A stretch of 64,000 bases of DNA from Takakia lepidozioides (taxonomy: Eukaryota; Streptophyta; Takakiopsida; Takakiales; Takakiaceae), in assembly GCA_030704615.1 (NCBI GenBank), contig JAKLZA010000010.1, forward strand, positions 1-64,000, written 5' to 3'. The position numbers and the translations under genes were made by a program. Positions 42,001 through 53,989 of this stretch are shown here, piece by piece (positions within the stretch are counted from its first letter, which is position 1; each line of letters begins with the position of its first letter). The notes under the pieces are model-generated. The model was not told where the DNA came from. It did no database searches and saw nothing but the letters and a program-made list of their open reading frames with translations.

Positions 42001-42500
42001 NNNNNNNNNNNNNNNNNNNNNNNNNNNNNNNNNNNNNNNNNNNNNNNNNNNNNNNNNNNNNNNNNNNNNNNNNNNNNNNNNNNNNNNNNNNNNNNNNNNN
42101 NNNNNNNNNNNNNNNNNNNNNNNNNNNNNNNNNNNNNNNNNNNNNNNNNNNNNNNNNNNNNNNNNNNNNNNNNNNNNNNNNNNNNNNNNNNNNNNNNNNN
42201 NNNNNNNNNNNNNNNNNNNNNNNNNNNNNNNNNNNNNNNNNNNNNNNNNNNNNNNNNNNNNNNNNNNNNNNNNNNNNNNNNNNNNNNNNNNNNNNNNNNN
42301 NNNNNNNNNNNNNNNNNNNNNNNNNNNNNNNNNNNNNNNNNNNNNNNNNNNNNNNNNNNNNNNNNNNNNNNNNNNNNNNNNNNNNNNNNNNNNNNNNNNN
42401 NNNNNNNNNNNNNNNNNNNNNNNNNNNNNNNNNNNNNNNNNNNNNNNNNNNNNNNNNNNNNNNNNNNNNNNNNNNNNNNNNNNNNNNNNNNNNNNNNNNN
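42001..42500. other. Assembly gap, 500 N
   Basis: Exactly 500 unknown bases; the round number suggests a placeholder of unknown true length. Order and distance across it are not certain. Confidence 0.99.
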
Positions 42501-43048
42501 AGCCCGATCGCATGGAGCTCTCACTAGTGGCTGGGTTGCCTGAGTGGCCTGCTGCTCGGAGATGGCAATCTCCTCCTGTAGACGCATCTTCTTCCTCCCC
42601 TTCGGCATTGGCCTACGTCCGAAGTATAATTTTCGGAGCTTGCGACGAGGTCTCCTGTCTAGTGCACGAACTCCCCCCCTCTCAAGTTCGAGCATAAGAA
42701 GAACAGAGACAGGGAAAAGGGGCAAAGAGTGCAGATGGAAAGGGCGCGAGAGGGGTGACTGAGAAGACACGACAAAAGTAGATGAAACGGCGGTGATGCA
42801 CCACTTGGGTTCGAAAGGGTTCGACGAAAGTGTCTCCTCGTGGACTTTGCGTCATTACGAAATTCGAATCGTTCAGGGTACGCCTGCCGTCCGAAAAACA
42901 AACATCATTATCCAACGGTCAGGCCGCGCCGCCTCATGCCACTTCTGTCAGATAGAGTGCCGACATGTGCCGCAATTCCGTTGCTCCACGTGTTCACATT
43001 TCAAGGCATTTCCGTCCCAGCGTCTGATGAGTTGGAGTGAAAATGCGA
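42501..43048. other. Unassigned sequence between gap and MULE 2 array
   Basis: An open minus-strand frame (42770 to the gap) includes a basic stretch (RRPRRKLRKLYFGRRP, MPKGRKKMRLQEE) that could be a Gag or other N-terminus, but nothing identifies it. From 42780 to 43048 there is no coding signal; GGAAATG-like motifs begin near 43045. Confidence 0.3.
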
Positions 43049-44640
43049 ATGCGGCGCCGCATTTCCGTTAAGTACCATCACGAAGCTACACATCCGTACT
43101 TGTTGGAAGAAAATGCGGCACCGCATTTCCGTTCCACCTTCACATACCTTAGTTGTTGAACGGAAATACGGTGCCGCATTTCTGTCCCACAGCTCCATGT
43201 ATGAGATACAAAAGTGAAATGCGGCGCCGCATTTCCGTTCAGGAATGTGGAAAGGTGCGATTCGGACGGAAATGAGGCACAACATTTCAGTTCCCGTGGT
43301 TCATGATTTTCAATGTGAACGGAAATGCAGTACCGCATTTCCGTTCCCCCTTCACATACCTTAGTTGATGAACGGAAATGCCATGCCACATTTCCGTTCG
43401 GGAAAGTATAGAGGTCTCACCTGAACAGAAATGCGGTGCCACATTTCCGGTCTAGAAAGTTTGAAGGTCTCACATGGATGGAAATGCGACACCACATTTC
43501 CGTCCCACAGCTCCAGGCCTCATATACAAAACGGAAATGCGGCGCCGCATTTCCGATCTAGAATGTCGGAAGGTGCGACTCGGACGGAAATGCGGTGCCG
43601 CATTTCTGTTCCCGTTGTTCACGATTTTCAGTCAGAACGGAAATGCGGTACCGCATTTCCGTTCTGTAGAGTATTAAGGTCTGACCCTGGCGGAAATGTT
43701 GTGCCGCATTTTCGTTCCACATCTCCATGCCTCACATACAAAACGGAAATGCGGCGCCGCATTTCCGTTTTGGAATGTCGGAAGGTGCGACTCCGACGGA
43801 AATGCGGTACCGCATTTCAGTTCCGATGTTTCACGATTTTTCATCAGAACGGAAATGCGGTGCCGCATTTGCGTTCTGGAATGTTGGGAGGTTTGACTCG
43901 GATGGAAATGCGCTACCGCATTTCAGTTCCGATGGTTCACGATAGTATGAATGTCTCAAGTGGTCGGAATTGCGCTGTCTCAAGCGGTCGGAATTGCACT
44001 TGGCTCCATGCAGCAGATACAAAATGGAAATTCGTCGCCGCATTTCCGTTCTGGAATGTCGGAAAGTGCGACTCCGACAGAAATGCGGTGCCGCATTTCT
44101 GTTCCCGTTGTTCATAATTCTCAATCAGAACGGAAATGCGGTACCGCATTTCCTTTCCACCTTCACATACCGTGCTTGTTGGATGGAAATGCGTTACCGC
44201 ATTTCCGTTCAGGAGAGTATGAATGTCTTGTGAGGACGGAAATGTGGTGCAGCATTTCTATCCCTCAGCTCCATGCATCAGATACAAAATGGAAATGCGG
44301 CGCCGCATTTCCGTTCTGGAATGTCGGAAAAGTGCGACTCGGACGGAAATGCGGTGCAGCATTTCTGTTCCCGTTGTTCATAATTCTCAATCAGAATGGA
44401 AATGCGGTACCGCATTTCCGTTCCACCTTCACATACCGTGCTTGCTGGATGGAAATGCGTTACCGCATTTCCGTTCTGGAGAGTATAAAGGTTTCGCCCG
44501 GACAGAAACTCGGTGCCGCATTTCCGTCGCTCTGGTGCATGACCAAGATGCAATACGGAAATGCGGCGCCGTATTTCCGTCCAGCAGCAATCGAAAGAAT
44601 CACTGGGGACGGGAAATCTGGAACCTCATTTCCGCATGCT
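43049..44640. repeat. MULE 2 palindrome array, 53-bp phased GGCGCC/GGTACC centres
   Basis: About 28 palindromes of type GGAAATGCGGCGCCGCATTTCC, with centre GGCGCC, GGTGCC, GGTACC or decayed forms. Centres at 43053, 43117, then every 53 bp to 43912 (16 consecutive centres), then 44034, 44087, 44140, 44193, 44246, 44299, 44353, 44406, 44459, 44512, 44565. Spacers repeat TCTGGAATGTCGGAAGGTGC, CACATACC and similar blocks. It has the same design as the MULE 1 array with different arm and spacer sequence, and ends about 450 bp before the transposase start. Confidence 0.93.
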
Positions 44641-45015
44641 GAACCTGAATGGGTTGCATTGTTCCGAAACAACACAATTGCGGCCAGTCTTGATGAGCAC
44701 AACTTGGTTGTCTGACCGTTTTAACTAACAGTACTGGCACTTGTCAGTGCGAACGTTCCTGTCTGCACCGAGAATACTGCTGGATCCACCCTCAGGAGAA
44801 ACTGTCAGGAGATGTTATTTCGTCGCCGAATCGGCCATCATTGTCATACTTACTGGCTATGGAATCAAACCTCCCACCTTCATGCATGTAGCTTGAAACA
44901 ATACTTTCCACTTCAATGTGCGACTTCCAATCGTCGATGGACTCCGCATGGTGCCTGTGAGCCTTGGTCTGTCGCTATACTGAACCTCGCACTTGCCAAC
45001 TTCGTGCGGTGTTCG

Positions 45016-48000
45016 ATGGCTCCGAATTCCTACGCTATAGTTTGCTGTCCTCCGCAACTTGGAAGAGCCTGGATCCCAAACGAGAGAGGACGTTGCAGAG
45101 TGACTGAAACTTACCTTTGCTCCAAATTCAAGCTCAAACCGGGCACAATTTATTTGGAAGAAGAAAGGAAGGATGTTCCTGGACACGTTGACGAGACCAT
45201 TGTCGTGCTAGGTAACGACGGAGGTTGCGGAATCGAATGGCACGTACCCCCATCAGACACCATCCTGTACCGAGCTGTGGGAATGCCCATTCCCTTTCCG
45301 AATCAGTCGCTGCCCACACCATCCACAAAGGAGTCCGGAAACCGACAGGCGGCCACTGCCAACAGAGAGGTATGCAACGATAATCATTCCCGACCTGGAC
45401 CGTCAAGACCCTCCATAGCTTCTCGTGTGGACGTATTCGACATTTCCGACGAGGAAGATGATTGCATTGAGGTACCCATGCCCACACGGTCGTTCAAATC
45501 CGGCATGGACGTCTCTGTAGGTGCTACGCATGTGCCCTCGAGCATAACTCCAACCCGGTCCATTGTGCAGCTCCTACGACAACATCACCTCGATGGTTCT
45601 CGCTCCGAGCTGGCTGCTCTCGACTATGCCAAATTCCCAGTCAGAAAGGTAACGTTTCTGCCTCCCGAAGTCGATGGCAATGTCATCTTTGAGTTTCCAC
45701 CTGTTTCTTCGTCAAACAAAGCCTCCGGGATGTTAACAGACATGGATCGAAAGCATGACGGACACCCCTGGTGTGTGACGAAGACCAGTAGCACGAAAAT
45801 TGCTGATGGTGTTCGTGTACGATATGTCCTCTGTGCGGGGAAGCTGAGGTGCCTCAATCCCACCTGCTTCCACTTTCTCTCCAAAGGAGGGCGGAGAAAC
45901 GAGACGGATTGGACTGGCACAACGCATCATCCATTCATTGTCTCCAGCCAAGCTCCTGCGGGTTCTTTCAAGTGTGCACATTGCAAAGAACCACCGACGT
46001 GCATGTCCATGTGCAGAGCCAAGCAATATTACGTAATCCATTTGCTCCCGGACTTGACTAGAGCTTGCATACACGTTGGGGTCCACTGCCACCCCTTGGC
46101 GAGAGGCAACATGCGTGAGGCTGTGCAGGAAGCACACGACATCATAAAAGAGGAGGTGAAATTGAGCCCCGGAGCCAGACCAAAGCAGATTCAGCTGAAG
46201 GCAGCCCACAAGATTGCTCTTGGCAAAATCATGTCTGAAGATGGTTCCGACCGAGAGCCCTTGACCGAAGACGAGATGCGTGACCTCTTGGAGTCCGTCT
46301 CGCACGTTTGTAGTCCGAATGTGCGGAATCACATCGTATCTTGCAAGCAGGAGTTCGGCAGGGGGTCGGACATGTACTCAATCCTGGAGGTGAAACGAAT
46401 GACTAGATATGACTACATCCAAGGTAGCAGGTTTCCAGGGCAAGGCAGCGAATCCGATCGTTGTTACATTTTCAAAATGTCGACGTGTGGGCCTGGGAGT
46501 GGAGTCGACTTGGTCACTCGCATGACAACTGGAAACTTGTCGAATGCTTGGGTGATGTTTGATCACATCAAGAGAATTACAAACCATCAGTGGGTGACTA
46601 TGGGTGCGCATGTTTATGACTATCACTCCAAGAGGCTCATGACGATTGCAATCTGCGAGATGAAAGGGGAGGACACACAGTCCGAGATGCATCTGTGGGA
46701 GGGCATAAACGAGCAGATGGCAAGGGCGGGATTGCCAGAGCCCAATTTCAGGGGATTCATGGCAGACAACGCTCAGGCCAACTAGGCAGCGGTGCGGCGT
46801 GTGTACGGTGAGGACCCCAATGTTCCAATGGAGGGGAAAGAGAGATCCTATGGATTCCATTGGATGCAGAGTCTATCCGACTACACTACCAAATTTGTTG
46901 CTAGCTCATTCCAGGCTGAACACCGTGTCCTTTGTACGGCGTGGAAGGATGCACCCGCATTTGATGACGCGGAGGTAAAGTTTGCTATCATCGAGGCTTG
47001 GTAGAACACGTCAGGTGCAGTGGAGACAACCAATCTGGGAGCATTGCACAGCTGGTTGGGGTGGTGGCATTTTCGGTATCGACAGTTCGGACAGTACATG
47101 CGGGAGGTAGGCTGCTGTTATTTTCGTTCATTTGTCTTTCTGTTACGGACATTTCGATTGGTCCCTCACCATTGTTTGTGTCCTTCTAGGAGCGGTGCTT
47201 GGATTCCGACACGGACATGCCGAACACGAATATGGCAGAATCGGTCCACTCCTCCTGGCGAGCGTCTTCTGCCGCACATCTGGTGGACGTAGTGACGGCC
47301 ACAACGGAGGACATCGACAGAGCAATCATGCAGCAAGCCACGTACTACAAGTTCCTGAGCGGCAAACAATGGGGCTTTGGGCCGGACAGGGAGGAATTAA
47401 TGGTACGAACAGCTTCGAGGTCCAAGAATCCAGTGAAATGGGCGACAGCATTGCGAGAGAAGATCAAAGGGACGCCTCTGCACCGCAGAGGTGAACACCT
47501 AGAGGGGGACGTCCGGACTCGCCCTGTCAGGCGGAGGATTGAAGAGGAACCCGGGTGCGAAGAGGATTCCTGGAGATCCGACAGGAACATTCGGACAGCA
47601 CCTCGAGGTCCCGTCATGTTGCCGCACAATGTGTCTTCCAGCAGTGGAAGCCCAAGAAATTCCAGATCGCCGTCGCCTTCAACCGGGGATTTCGTGCAAA
47701 AAATTCCCACCGCTCCCTTGCCCTAGATTCCGCCCGCTGTTATGCAGTATGGCCAAGCCATTGTGGAGACGACTGTGTCTGCATCACAGTGGAGAATTGC
47801 TTGCACAAAGCCGTCGTTTCGAGGAAGGTGTTCCGCAATTCGTGTGGATACACGGCAACGTTGTTTAGAGATGATAAGGAGGAATCCAGATGGGGCTGTC
47901 CCTGCTCCTACTTTTACAGGAAGATTTGTCCATGCAAAGTTTGCGGAGGCGACAACCACCCAGTTCTGGTTCTGCAGGCACGACATTATGACTTGCGTGT

Positions 48001-48620
48001 ATGGAAAGCCCAAGTACGGCATACAAACAATGCCAGAGGCTCCCCCGGTGTGGCCGGTGGAACCAGGCTGCGATCTGAGTTAGGTTGAGGCCGACGCCCT
48101 TACCGCCGCAGGATTTCGGATGGTGTAGCGCACTAACGTCCCCAGACAACCATTTCCGCTTCCACAGCCTCCACCACCGACCCCTGTGAGAGCAAGAACA
48201 ATGGGACACGACAGCTCTAAGCATCCTACACACCGTTGGGGGAAACCGAAGAGGCGGCGACCTCCCTCAAAAGTGAACGAGACAAGGATGGGGAATGCAC
48301 TTCGGATGAACTGTACAATCCAGAGCTCGACAGAAGTGCCCCCACCAGGATTCGGGCGTGTGTATCAGATGGCCACGGCGGGCTCAGCTGTTCACAATGA
48401 GGTGTACACCATCACCATTTCAGAACTACCCACCTGCAATTGCACCGACTTCCAGATCATGGCGAACAAGGGGGCATCATACTGCCCTTGCAAGCATTTG
48501 TACTACGTGTACCTAAAGAGACTCCGTTGTAATTCCACAACTCATCACTTCATACATGCACCAGGGTTGAGCCCCCAGGAGGTTCACACTCTTCTAAATA
48601 TGGATCCAGGGGACCAGTGA
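45016..48620 (+). pseudogene. MULE-like transposase with SWIM zinc finger, MULE 2
   Basis: Starts MAPN, aligned with MAEN of MULE 1. Cys/His-rich N-terminal region (LCAGKLRCLNPTCFHF, FKCAHCKEPPTCMSMC, CIHVGVHCH), MULE core VMFDHIKR and GFMADNAQAN; the CxxH signature is damaged (RSYGFHW for RSCGFHF). A GT-AG intron at 47107-47189 (83 bp) joins MRE to ERCLDSDTDM. The second exon has a basic Ser/Pro-rich stretch and a SWIM finger, CNCTD...CPCKH (CxC...CxH), near the end. In-frame TAGs at 46783, 47002, 47724, 48081 and about 48126 disrupt it; some near 48081-48186 may mark a further intron. Confidence 0.82.
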
Positions 48621-48772
48621 GCTTGGCTTGCGGTCCCGATACAATGGTACGCCCATCCTTTTCGGATAGTAGAACTGTACTGCTGCTAGTACCTCAGACT
48701 CTGGCCACAGAAAGGTCCGACATATGTCTTGCCTACCAGCTATGTGGCATTCCGTTGCCAAGTGTCATGCAG
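48621..48772. other. MULE 2 3' flank
   Basis: Short non-coding stretch after the transposase stop. No terminal inverted repeat recognised. Family C Gag takes over at about 48772 within its zinc-knuckle codons. Confidence 0.5.
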
Positions 48773-50055
48773 TCCCGCATTTGTGACACCATGTTGCCTT
48801 CCGTGGCCCTTCATCTTTAAAATTCTTGATAGCCTCTGCTGTCTTCTGATCCAAAGTGGTTTTGTCAATCACTTCTTTCTTCTTTTGCTTGGGCTTTTCT
48901 TCATCATCAGAGTTCTCTTCTTCCAAGGGATCGTTGGAATCTTTACTTCTGCTCTGATGAAATCCCAATTCCAATTTCTTTGCAGTTCCTACTGCTTCAG
49001 CCAAAGTGTTGTTAGGCATGACTGTAACCATGGTTACATATTCAGGACGAAGTTCGTTGATGAATCATGATTTTTGTAAGTCATCACCTGGTGCTTGAGA
49101 TAGCTTCCGGATCAGAGTCTTCATTCTCTCCAGGTAGTCGACTACCAATTCTTTCTTTTTCTGTCTCAGGTTCTGTAATCCTGTGAAGATTTCAAACGTG
49201 GATTTGTTGGATCTATATCTTTCTTGAAACGCGGCTCTCATATCCTCCCAATTTGCAAAGTAATTGGCTGGAAAGGTTGCCAACCATTCAATGCCTTATC
49301 TGGCCATTGAATAGGGAAATAATCGGATCTTTTCCTGGTCTATTGCTTCATTGTAAATGGTGCACATGTTCTCAAATTGATTAAGATGGATATCCGGATC
49401 AGATTTCCCATCATATAAAGGGAACGGCGGTCTGGTTTTGCGTGCTGCTAAAGCCATTGGTGCTGCTGGTGCAACTGTGTCCAAACTGGGATGGTCCCGC
49501 TGCTGCTGACTGTGGTGGTGTTGGGATTGTCAAGGCTAGTGGTGTTATTGGTGTTTGCCTTCCAAACAATGATTCAAAGCTAGGAGGTCCTTGTCCCAAT
49601 GATAGCCGTCTTCCAGCTGATGTCCCTACTAAGCTTAATGAATCTTTAAAAGCTTTGAGTGCAGTCCTGGTTATCCTTTCTGGAGAAGTAGTTTCACTTC
49701 TTTCACCTTCTTCACTCAGAATATTCTCAAATCTTTCTTCCAATATTTCAGCAAAGCCTCGATTTGGACTTGTTACTGTAGAAGGTCCTTCAGATCTTTC
49801 TTGTGGTAACCATTCATCAAGTGCATTACTGGCAACTCTTTCTGGAGTAGTGTTCTCACTTTCCAACGATCCGATTTCCTGGTCTTCTGGTTTATCACCG
49901 TCAATTTGTCTTGATGTCTCACTTTGAATAATATTCAAGTTTTGTAATACTAGGAACTCTTTTCTCAACCGAGCTTCCCTTTCTGCAACATATTTCTCTA
50001 TTCTTTCAGCTCTGTCTTGTTTAGCTTTGTCTTTAATTTCCTCATTCATTCCCAC
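48773..50055 (-). pseudogene. Gag of family C, broken and truncated
   Basis: Frames 50055-49411, 49484-49296, 49283-49065 and 49031-48773. Charged N-terminus (ERIEKYVAEREARLRKE), capsid motifs FPLYDGKSDPDIHLNQFENM, EWLATFPANYFANW, LQNLRQKKKELVVDYLERM and TVMPNNTLAEAVGTAKKL, all with clear counterparts in family A Gag, then a Lys/Glu-rich stretch and the start of a knuckle, WCHKCG, where homology ends. One frameshift near 49480, TAA at 49296 and TGA at 49065 break it. Confidence 0.88.
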
Positions 50056-50217
50056 ATCATATACAAAATTCCTTTTCAGTACCCTTTAATCAGTCTTGGT
50101 ATGTCAGTAAAGAAAAATTATAGTGGTTTTTACCATTTCTCCAAGATTTATCCTATCTTGCCAGAATCCGTATTACGACTTAATTTTTTTCCCTTTTTCT
50201 GATTGATCACCAATCTT

Positions 50218-50724
50218 TTAATGGGCACAATAATACCATTTGTCTTTCTCAGTGTATCTGACTTGTAACAAGTCTTTGGGTATCCAGTACTCCACTGCTT
50301 CTATGATCATATGACAATATTCATAATTTGAACATCCTTCCCTGAAAATATAACTAGTGTAGCAAACTTTTCTGATTGGGATTAGAGTAATCAATAAAGC
50401 TAGACGGGACAACCATTCTTCACTTCTGATTCTACATTCCCAAGGTGCTCGTGTAATACTGATCACTCCTCCCTTTAAGCCCCATTTGTCATCTTCTTTC
50501 GCAATTGAAAGAAAGATCTTCTGTTGTATTGCTATTGGTAAGCCATGAAATTTTGTCAGGAATGCTTTCCATTCCTCTGCTTCCGTTGACTCGTTTTTTT
50601 GTGATTTCAAGAAATCACTGAATAACCATCCTTCCTTGAGTTCACTTGAACTCAACATACCGTTAGTCCCCAGTATGGTCGCCAAATGTAGGCTATCAGC
50701 ACTACTGCCCATTTCCCAAGACAT
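50218..50724 (-). CDS. Pre-gag ORF of family C, 168 residues
   Basis: Located between primer site and gag as in family A. The conserved core is WGLKGGVISI, then LSRLALLITLIPIRKV, then WIPKDLLQVRY, aligning with WGLEKGVIKI, LPTLVHVIALLSIKRV and WIPKDILWIKL. The N-terminal codons cover the primer site in a different frame from family A, so only the part after the primer site is likely to be ancestral coding sequence. Confidence 0.72.
   Translation of the reverse strand: MSWEMGSSADSLHLATILGTNGMLSSSELKEGWLFSDFLKSQKNESTEAEEWKAFLTKFHGLPIAIQQKIFLSIAKEDDKWGLKGGVISITRAPWECRIRSEEWLSRLALLITLIPIRKVCYTSYIFREGCSNYEYCHMIIEAVEYWIPKDLLQVRYTEKDKWYYCAH
50667..50686 (-). other. Primer binding site of family C
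   Basis: TTTGGCGACCATACTGGGGA on the minus strand, identical to family A although the surrounding sequence has diverged. Confidence 0.75.
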
Positions 50725-51580
50725 GCAACAGAGGTTGTCTGACGGTATGCTTTCAGAAACGATTATTAAGTAATTGTTTTAAGGATAGCTAAACCATGAA
50801 CGTCGTATGAATCCATATCCCTACAAGCTGCTTAATCATATTGATTAAGTCCAACCTACAGTCTCTTTGGCATAAAAAGTTTTAGTCAAAAAAACTGAAG
50901 CCTCTTTGTTTCATACAAACAGATGGTAATCAAGACAAAACAAGAACTATTATGAGATGACACACATTGTCACCATCTCACGTTCTCTCATAATGCACAT
51001 TTCTCCATCTCACGTTCACTCTACATAGAGATACTTCGAATATCATGGCTTTACTTCAAAGTTCGTCACATCATCACAGAAGTACACATTGAATCCATCT
51101 GAGTCCCCTGAATACACACTGATCACTGATACTCACACTGCCCCCTTCTAAGTTGAGTGCAGTCTTTTTATACTATGCTCGAAAGAGCCGTTACAGCCTA
51201 CGGTCGTTAATGACCGTTTGCCTAAATGCCTACGCAACCTAAAAGGTTTGCTAAAAAAGTGGCTCGTTGTAGTGGTCGTGAGCCATAGTGGTAAACGGTC
51301 CACTAATCCCTCTATTGGTTAAAGCCGATGCTAACGTGGCCGTGTGATATCGTGGTTCATGGCCCACGGTTACTACACTACCCACTACTGCTCCCGTGGT
51401 AATGTACCCTTGTTCCGCCATTTGCTAAATACCGCGTACTTAGCCTTTTCTGCCCGTGACCAGGTAGTGTACACCAATTCTTCTTTTATAATAAAATCGG
51501 AACCGTCTTTGGCTGCTACGACGTTCCATTATTTTAATTAAAAACAATTACAAAAAATAAAAATTATCCCGATTTTAACA
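50687..51580 (-). repeat. 5' LTR of family C
   Basis: On the minus strand TGTTAAAATCGG ... ATAGCCTACA, 894 bp, ending at the primer site. A TATA box (TATAAAAAG on the minus strand, 51164-51172) gives a likely promoter about 480 bp before the primer site. No decamer array. Confidence 0.8.
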
Positions 51581-51784
51581 AATATAAATACCCAGTATGT
51601 CCCCTTGTGACCCTCGCTGTTTGGCCCTCATAGCATAGCCGTTATCAGCTACACTCTTGCTCAAGGAATAGAGAACATTCACTCGCCACAAAAGTGTTTG
51701 CCACAAAAGAAGTGAGAGGCATTGTGACCACCTTATATACCCTCCAGCCTCCAAGCCTCACACGCTCGACGAGTCAGAATCCAA
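51581..51784. other. Short unassigned stretch
   Basis: No gene. Single-copy looking sequence between the family C LTR and the hairpin array. Confidence 0.5.
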
Positions 51785-52270
51785 TGTTGCGACCGGCCCA
51801 GGTCGCATGAGGAAGTCACATGTTATTTAAATTAATTAACAAATGTTGCGACCTGGTCGCACATATTAATAATAAAAAAATGCTGCGACCACCCCCATGA
51901 TCGTGGTCGCAGATATTAAAAAACAGAAAAATGTTGCGACCACCCCCGTGCTGGTGGTCGCACCTATTAAAAAAACAGAAAAATGCTGCGACCACCCCCA
52001 TGTTGGTGGTCGCAGATATTAAAAAACAAAAAAATGTTGCGACCACCCCCTGATGGTGGTCGCACCTATTACAAATAAAAAATAAATTGTGCGACCACTA
52101 GTAGTGGTGGTCGCAACTGTTTAAGAAAAAAAAAAATGCGACCACCCCTGCTGGTGGTCGCATCTATTTTTTAAAAACAAAAATGATGCGACCACCCCTC
52201 TGCTGGTGGTCGCAACTATTAAAAAATAAGATAAATTCTGCGACCACCAACATTTGGAGGTCGCACCAAT
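51785..52270. repeat. Hairpin array: TGCGACCACC...GGTGGTCGCA units
   Basis: Ten units beginning TGCGACC at 51788, 51847, 51884, 51935, 51987, 52038, 52090, 52137, 52187 and 52239. Most have a 10-bp stem TGCGACCACC/GGTGGTCGCA around a short C-rich loop (CCCATGTT, CCCTGCT), joined by A/T-only spacers. The last eight units are spaced 47-52 bp. Unrelated in sequence to the MULE arrays. Confidence 0.92.
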
Positions 52271-53936
52271 TTAACAATAATTATTTAAAAATGACCTCAA
52301 ATACTGGCGGATGGAGTAATTTATAAAACAATTCATTCACTTGCCAAGGTGTCGCTTGGAATACAATGTGTCTACCTACGTGGCATATTTTTCACCTAAC
52401 TCATGTTTTACTGATTTTTCGGCAAAACTGACGTGGCGTTGGTCGCGTCAGCGTCAGGTCCGATGTGACGTGACGTCACTAACGTGTGCAACCCTGCAAG
52501 CTCTAAGGGTTAGGAGCCATTATCTAAGGCGCCAGTGGTAGATAAAATCTAGGATTTTGGGAGGATGTAGCCTTGGAGGGGAACGTTCTTATGACTCCAA
52601 GAGAGAGCCAAGCGGGTCTGTGGGCAGTGAGCTAGAGGCGGAGACCTCGAGAGACAAGGGAGGAGAAAAAGTACTCTGTCCTAAAAACTCGGCTACAGTG
52701 CGCCTTTGTATCAGAGCCCAAGATAGAGGATGACTTTTTCCACGAAGGGAAAGCGCACCAGCGCCTTAAAATAATGTAAAGGGGTGAAATCTGGCTTGGA
52801 CCCACTAGTGGTTATTTTATTATTTACGCATGCATGTTCTGGACTAATGAATGTAATGGCAGGGATGAGCTCTCAGCGAGATTCATTCATCCGATAGGGC
52901 TGCGGCAGTTCCCCGCGGCAGGGATCATCGGTTCTCATTGGGTTCCCACAGGGTTCCCAAGGGCATCTTTAGGCGCCAAGGGTATCTTTGGATTCCCCAC
53001 ATGATTTCCCATAGGGTAGGTATTTTTCCTGATTTTCTTAATTTCTTTTATTTTCCAGCATTTCTGATTTGCGAAATTGCTTAAATATGATAGATGCACG
53101 TGTTGCACGTTATAGCCTGAAGGGCGTTGATTAAACTTATTGAACTTATTGAGTTGAGGGGCTTAGAGCCACCTTATTGAACTTGGTGAACCTATTGGAT
53201 TATGATAGGTATTTTGGCCACTCATTTGCTAAGACAAAGTATTTTAGGCACTGGGGTAGGAAGCGTTGGCCTTTCCATCAGAGATGACTTGAACTTAAGC
53301 ACTCGGTGAAGGAGGGGCATTGGGAGAGGAAGATTTTCCCTCTTCTTCCTAGGCTCGGCAGGTGCCTTGTGAATGGATTAAAACATGTCCCGGCTATAGG
53401 CGGCTCGGGGGCCTAGGCGGTAGGAATTAGACAATAAAACACAAAGACTTGGAAGGCAGTTACTAAGTAGATTGTAGGATACCGTAGGACTTAGAAACGC
53501 AAACTCGCCCTGTGAAAGGTACGTGATTTCTCTTTGCCGGTAGGACTTAGATAGTGATCATAGCCACCATGTACGACCACGGACCCCCTGCACTAACCGC
53601 AGTCGGGTAGGCGGTTCAGTGAGCCCAACCTACACCGCAACTTACCATGACCCCCCTAGACTAATATGCCGTCACCCTGACCGCGCGCGCTCAGGGCTTG
53701 TCACCTCCTCCGTGTGGGTCGCATAGTATTCTGCTTTCGCCTTCAAGCCTGTCTTTTTTAAGACTATTTTTGAAGCTGGCCCTAGTGTTGCCTGGCCACG
53801 GAACCTTGATTATGCTATGAATTGCCACTTCCGAGAGATAGATCTTCGTATTGCTTAATGTTTCGTGTCTTCTAGTCTTTTGGGAAGTTTGGGGATCAAC
53901 CTTGCGTCAACGCGACATTGATTACAAGGGGGTTTA
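52271..53936. other. Non-coding stretch with a possible LTR end and primer site
   Basis: TTTGTATCAGAGCCCA (52705-52720) resembles an initiator-Met primer site (TGGTATCAGAGCC) and follows CGGCTACA, so an LTR may end near 52696 and include the hairpin array. No gag or pol follows. The remainder to 53936 has no convincing ORF; the stretch from 53880 to 53990 looks intron-like and ends in CAG. Confidence 0.4.
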
Positions 53937-53989
53937 ATGGGATTTAACAGGCACCTGCTTCATCTGTGTTTTTTGAATGTGTGGTTCAG

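Larger units (their letters stand above)
43049..48772 (+). mobile_element. MULE-type DNA transposon 2 (array plus transposase)
   Basis: Palindrome array followed by a transposase with all exons. The right border is placed where family C Gag sequence begins (about 48772), because no terminal repeat like that of MULE 1 is seen there. The left terminus may be the one at 36206. Five in-frame TAG codons make the transposase inactive. Confidence 0.7.
48773..51580 (-). mobile_element. Ty3/gypsy family C, 5' half only
   Basis: LTR, primer site, pre-gag ORF and Gag up to the first zinc knuckle on the minus strand; everything 3' of that is missing where MULE 2 begins. Same layout as family A but strongly diverged in Gag. 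Confidence 0.85.

Noticed and set aside
42501-42770. Gag N-terminus of DNMT-type copy 2
   Set aside because: A basic open frame exists, but it does not match the Gag at 1-1129 and the N gap prevents linking it.
43431-44715. ORFs through the MULE 2 array
   Set aside because: They are by-products of the palindrome array, changing frame with each 53-bp unit.
49160-49190. Target duplication of the terminus at 36206 (CTGTAATC also occurs here)
   Set aside because: The match lies within family C Gag codons conserved in frame and has no terminal repeat beside it.
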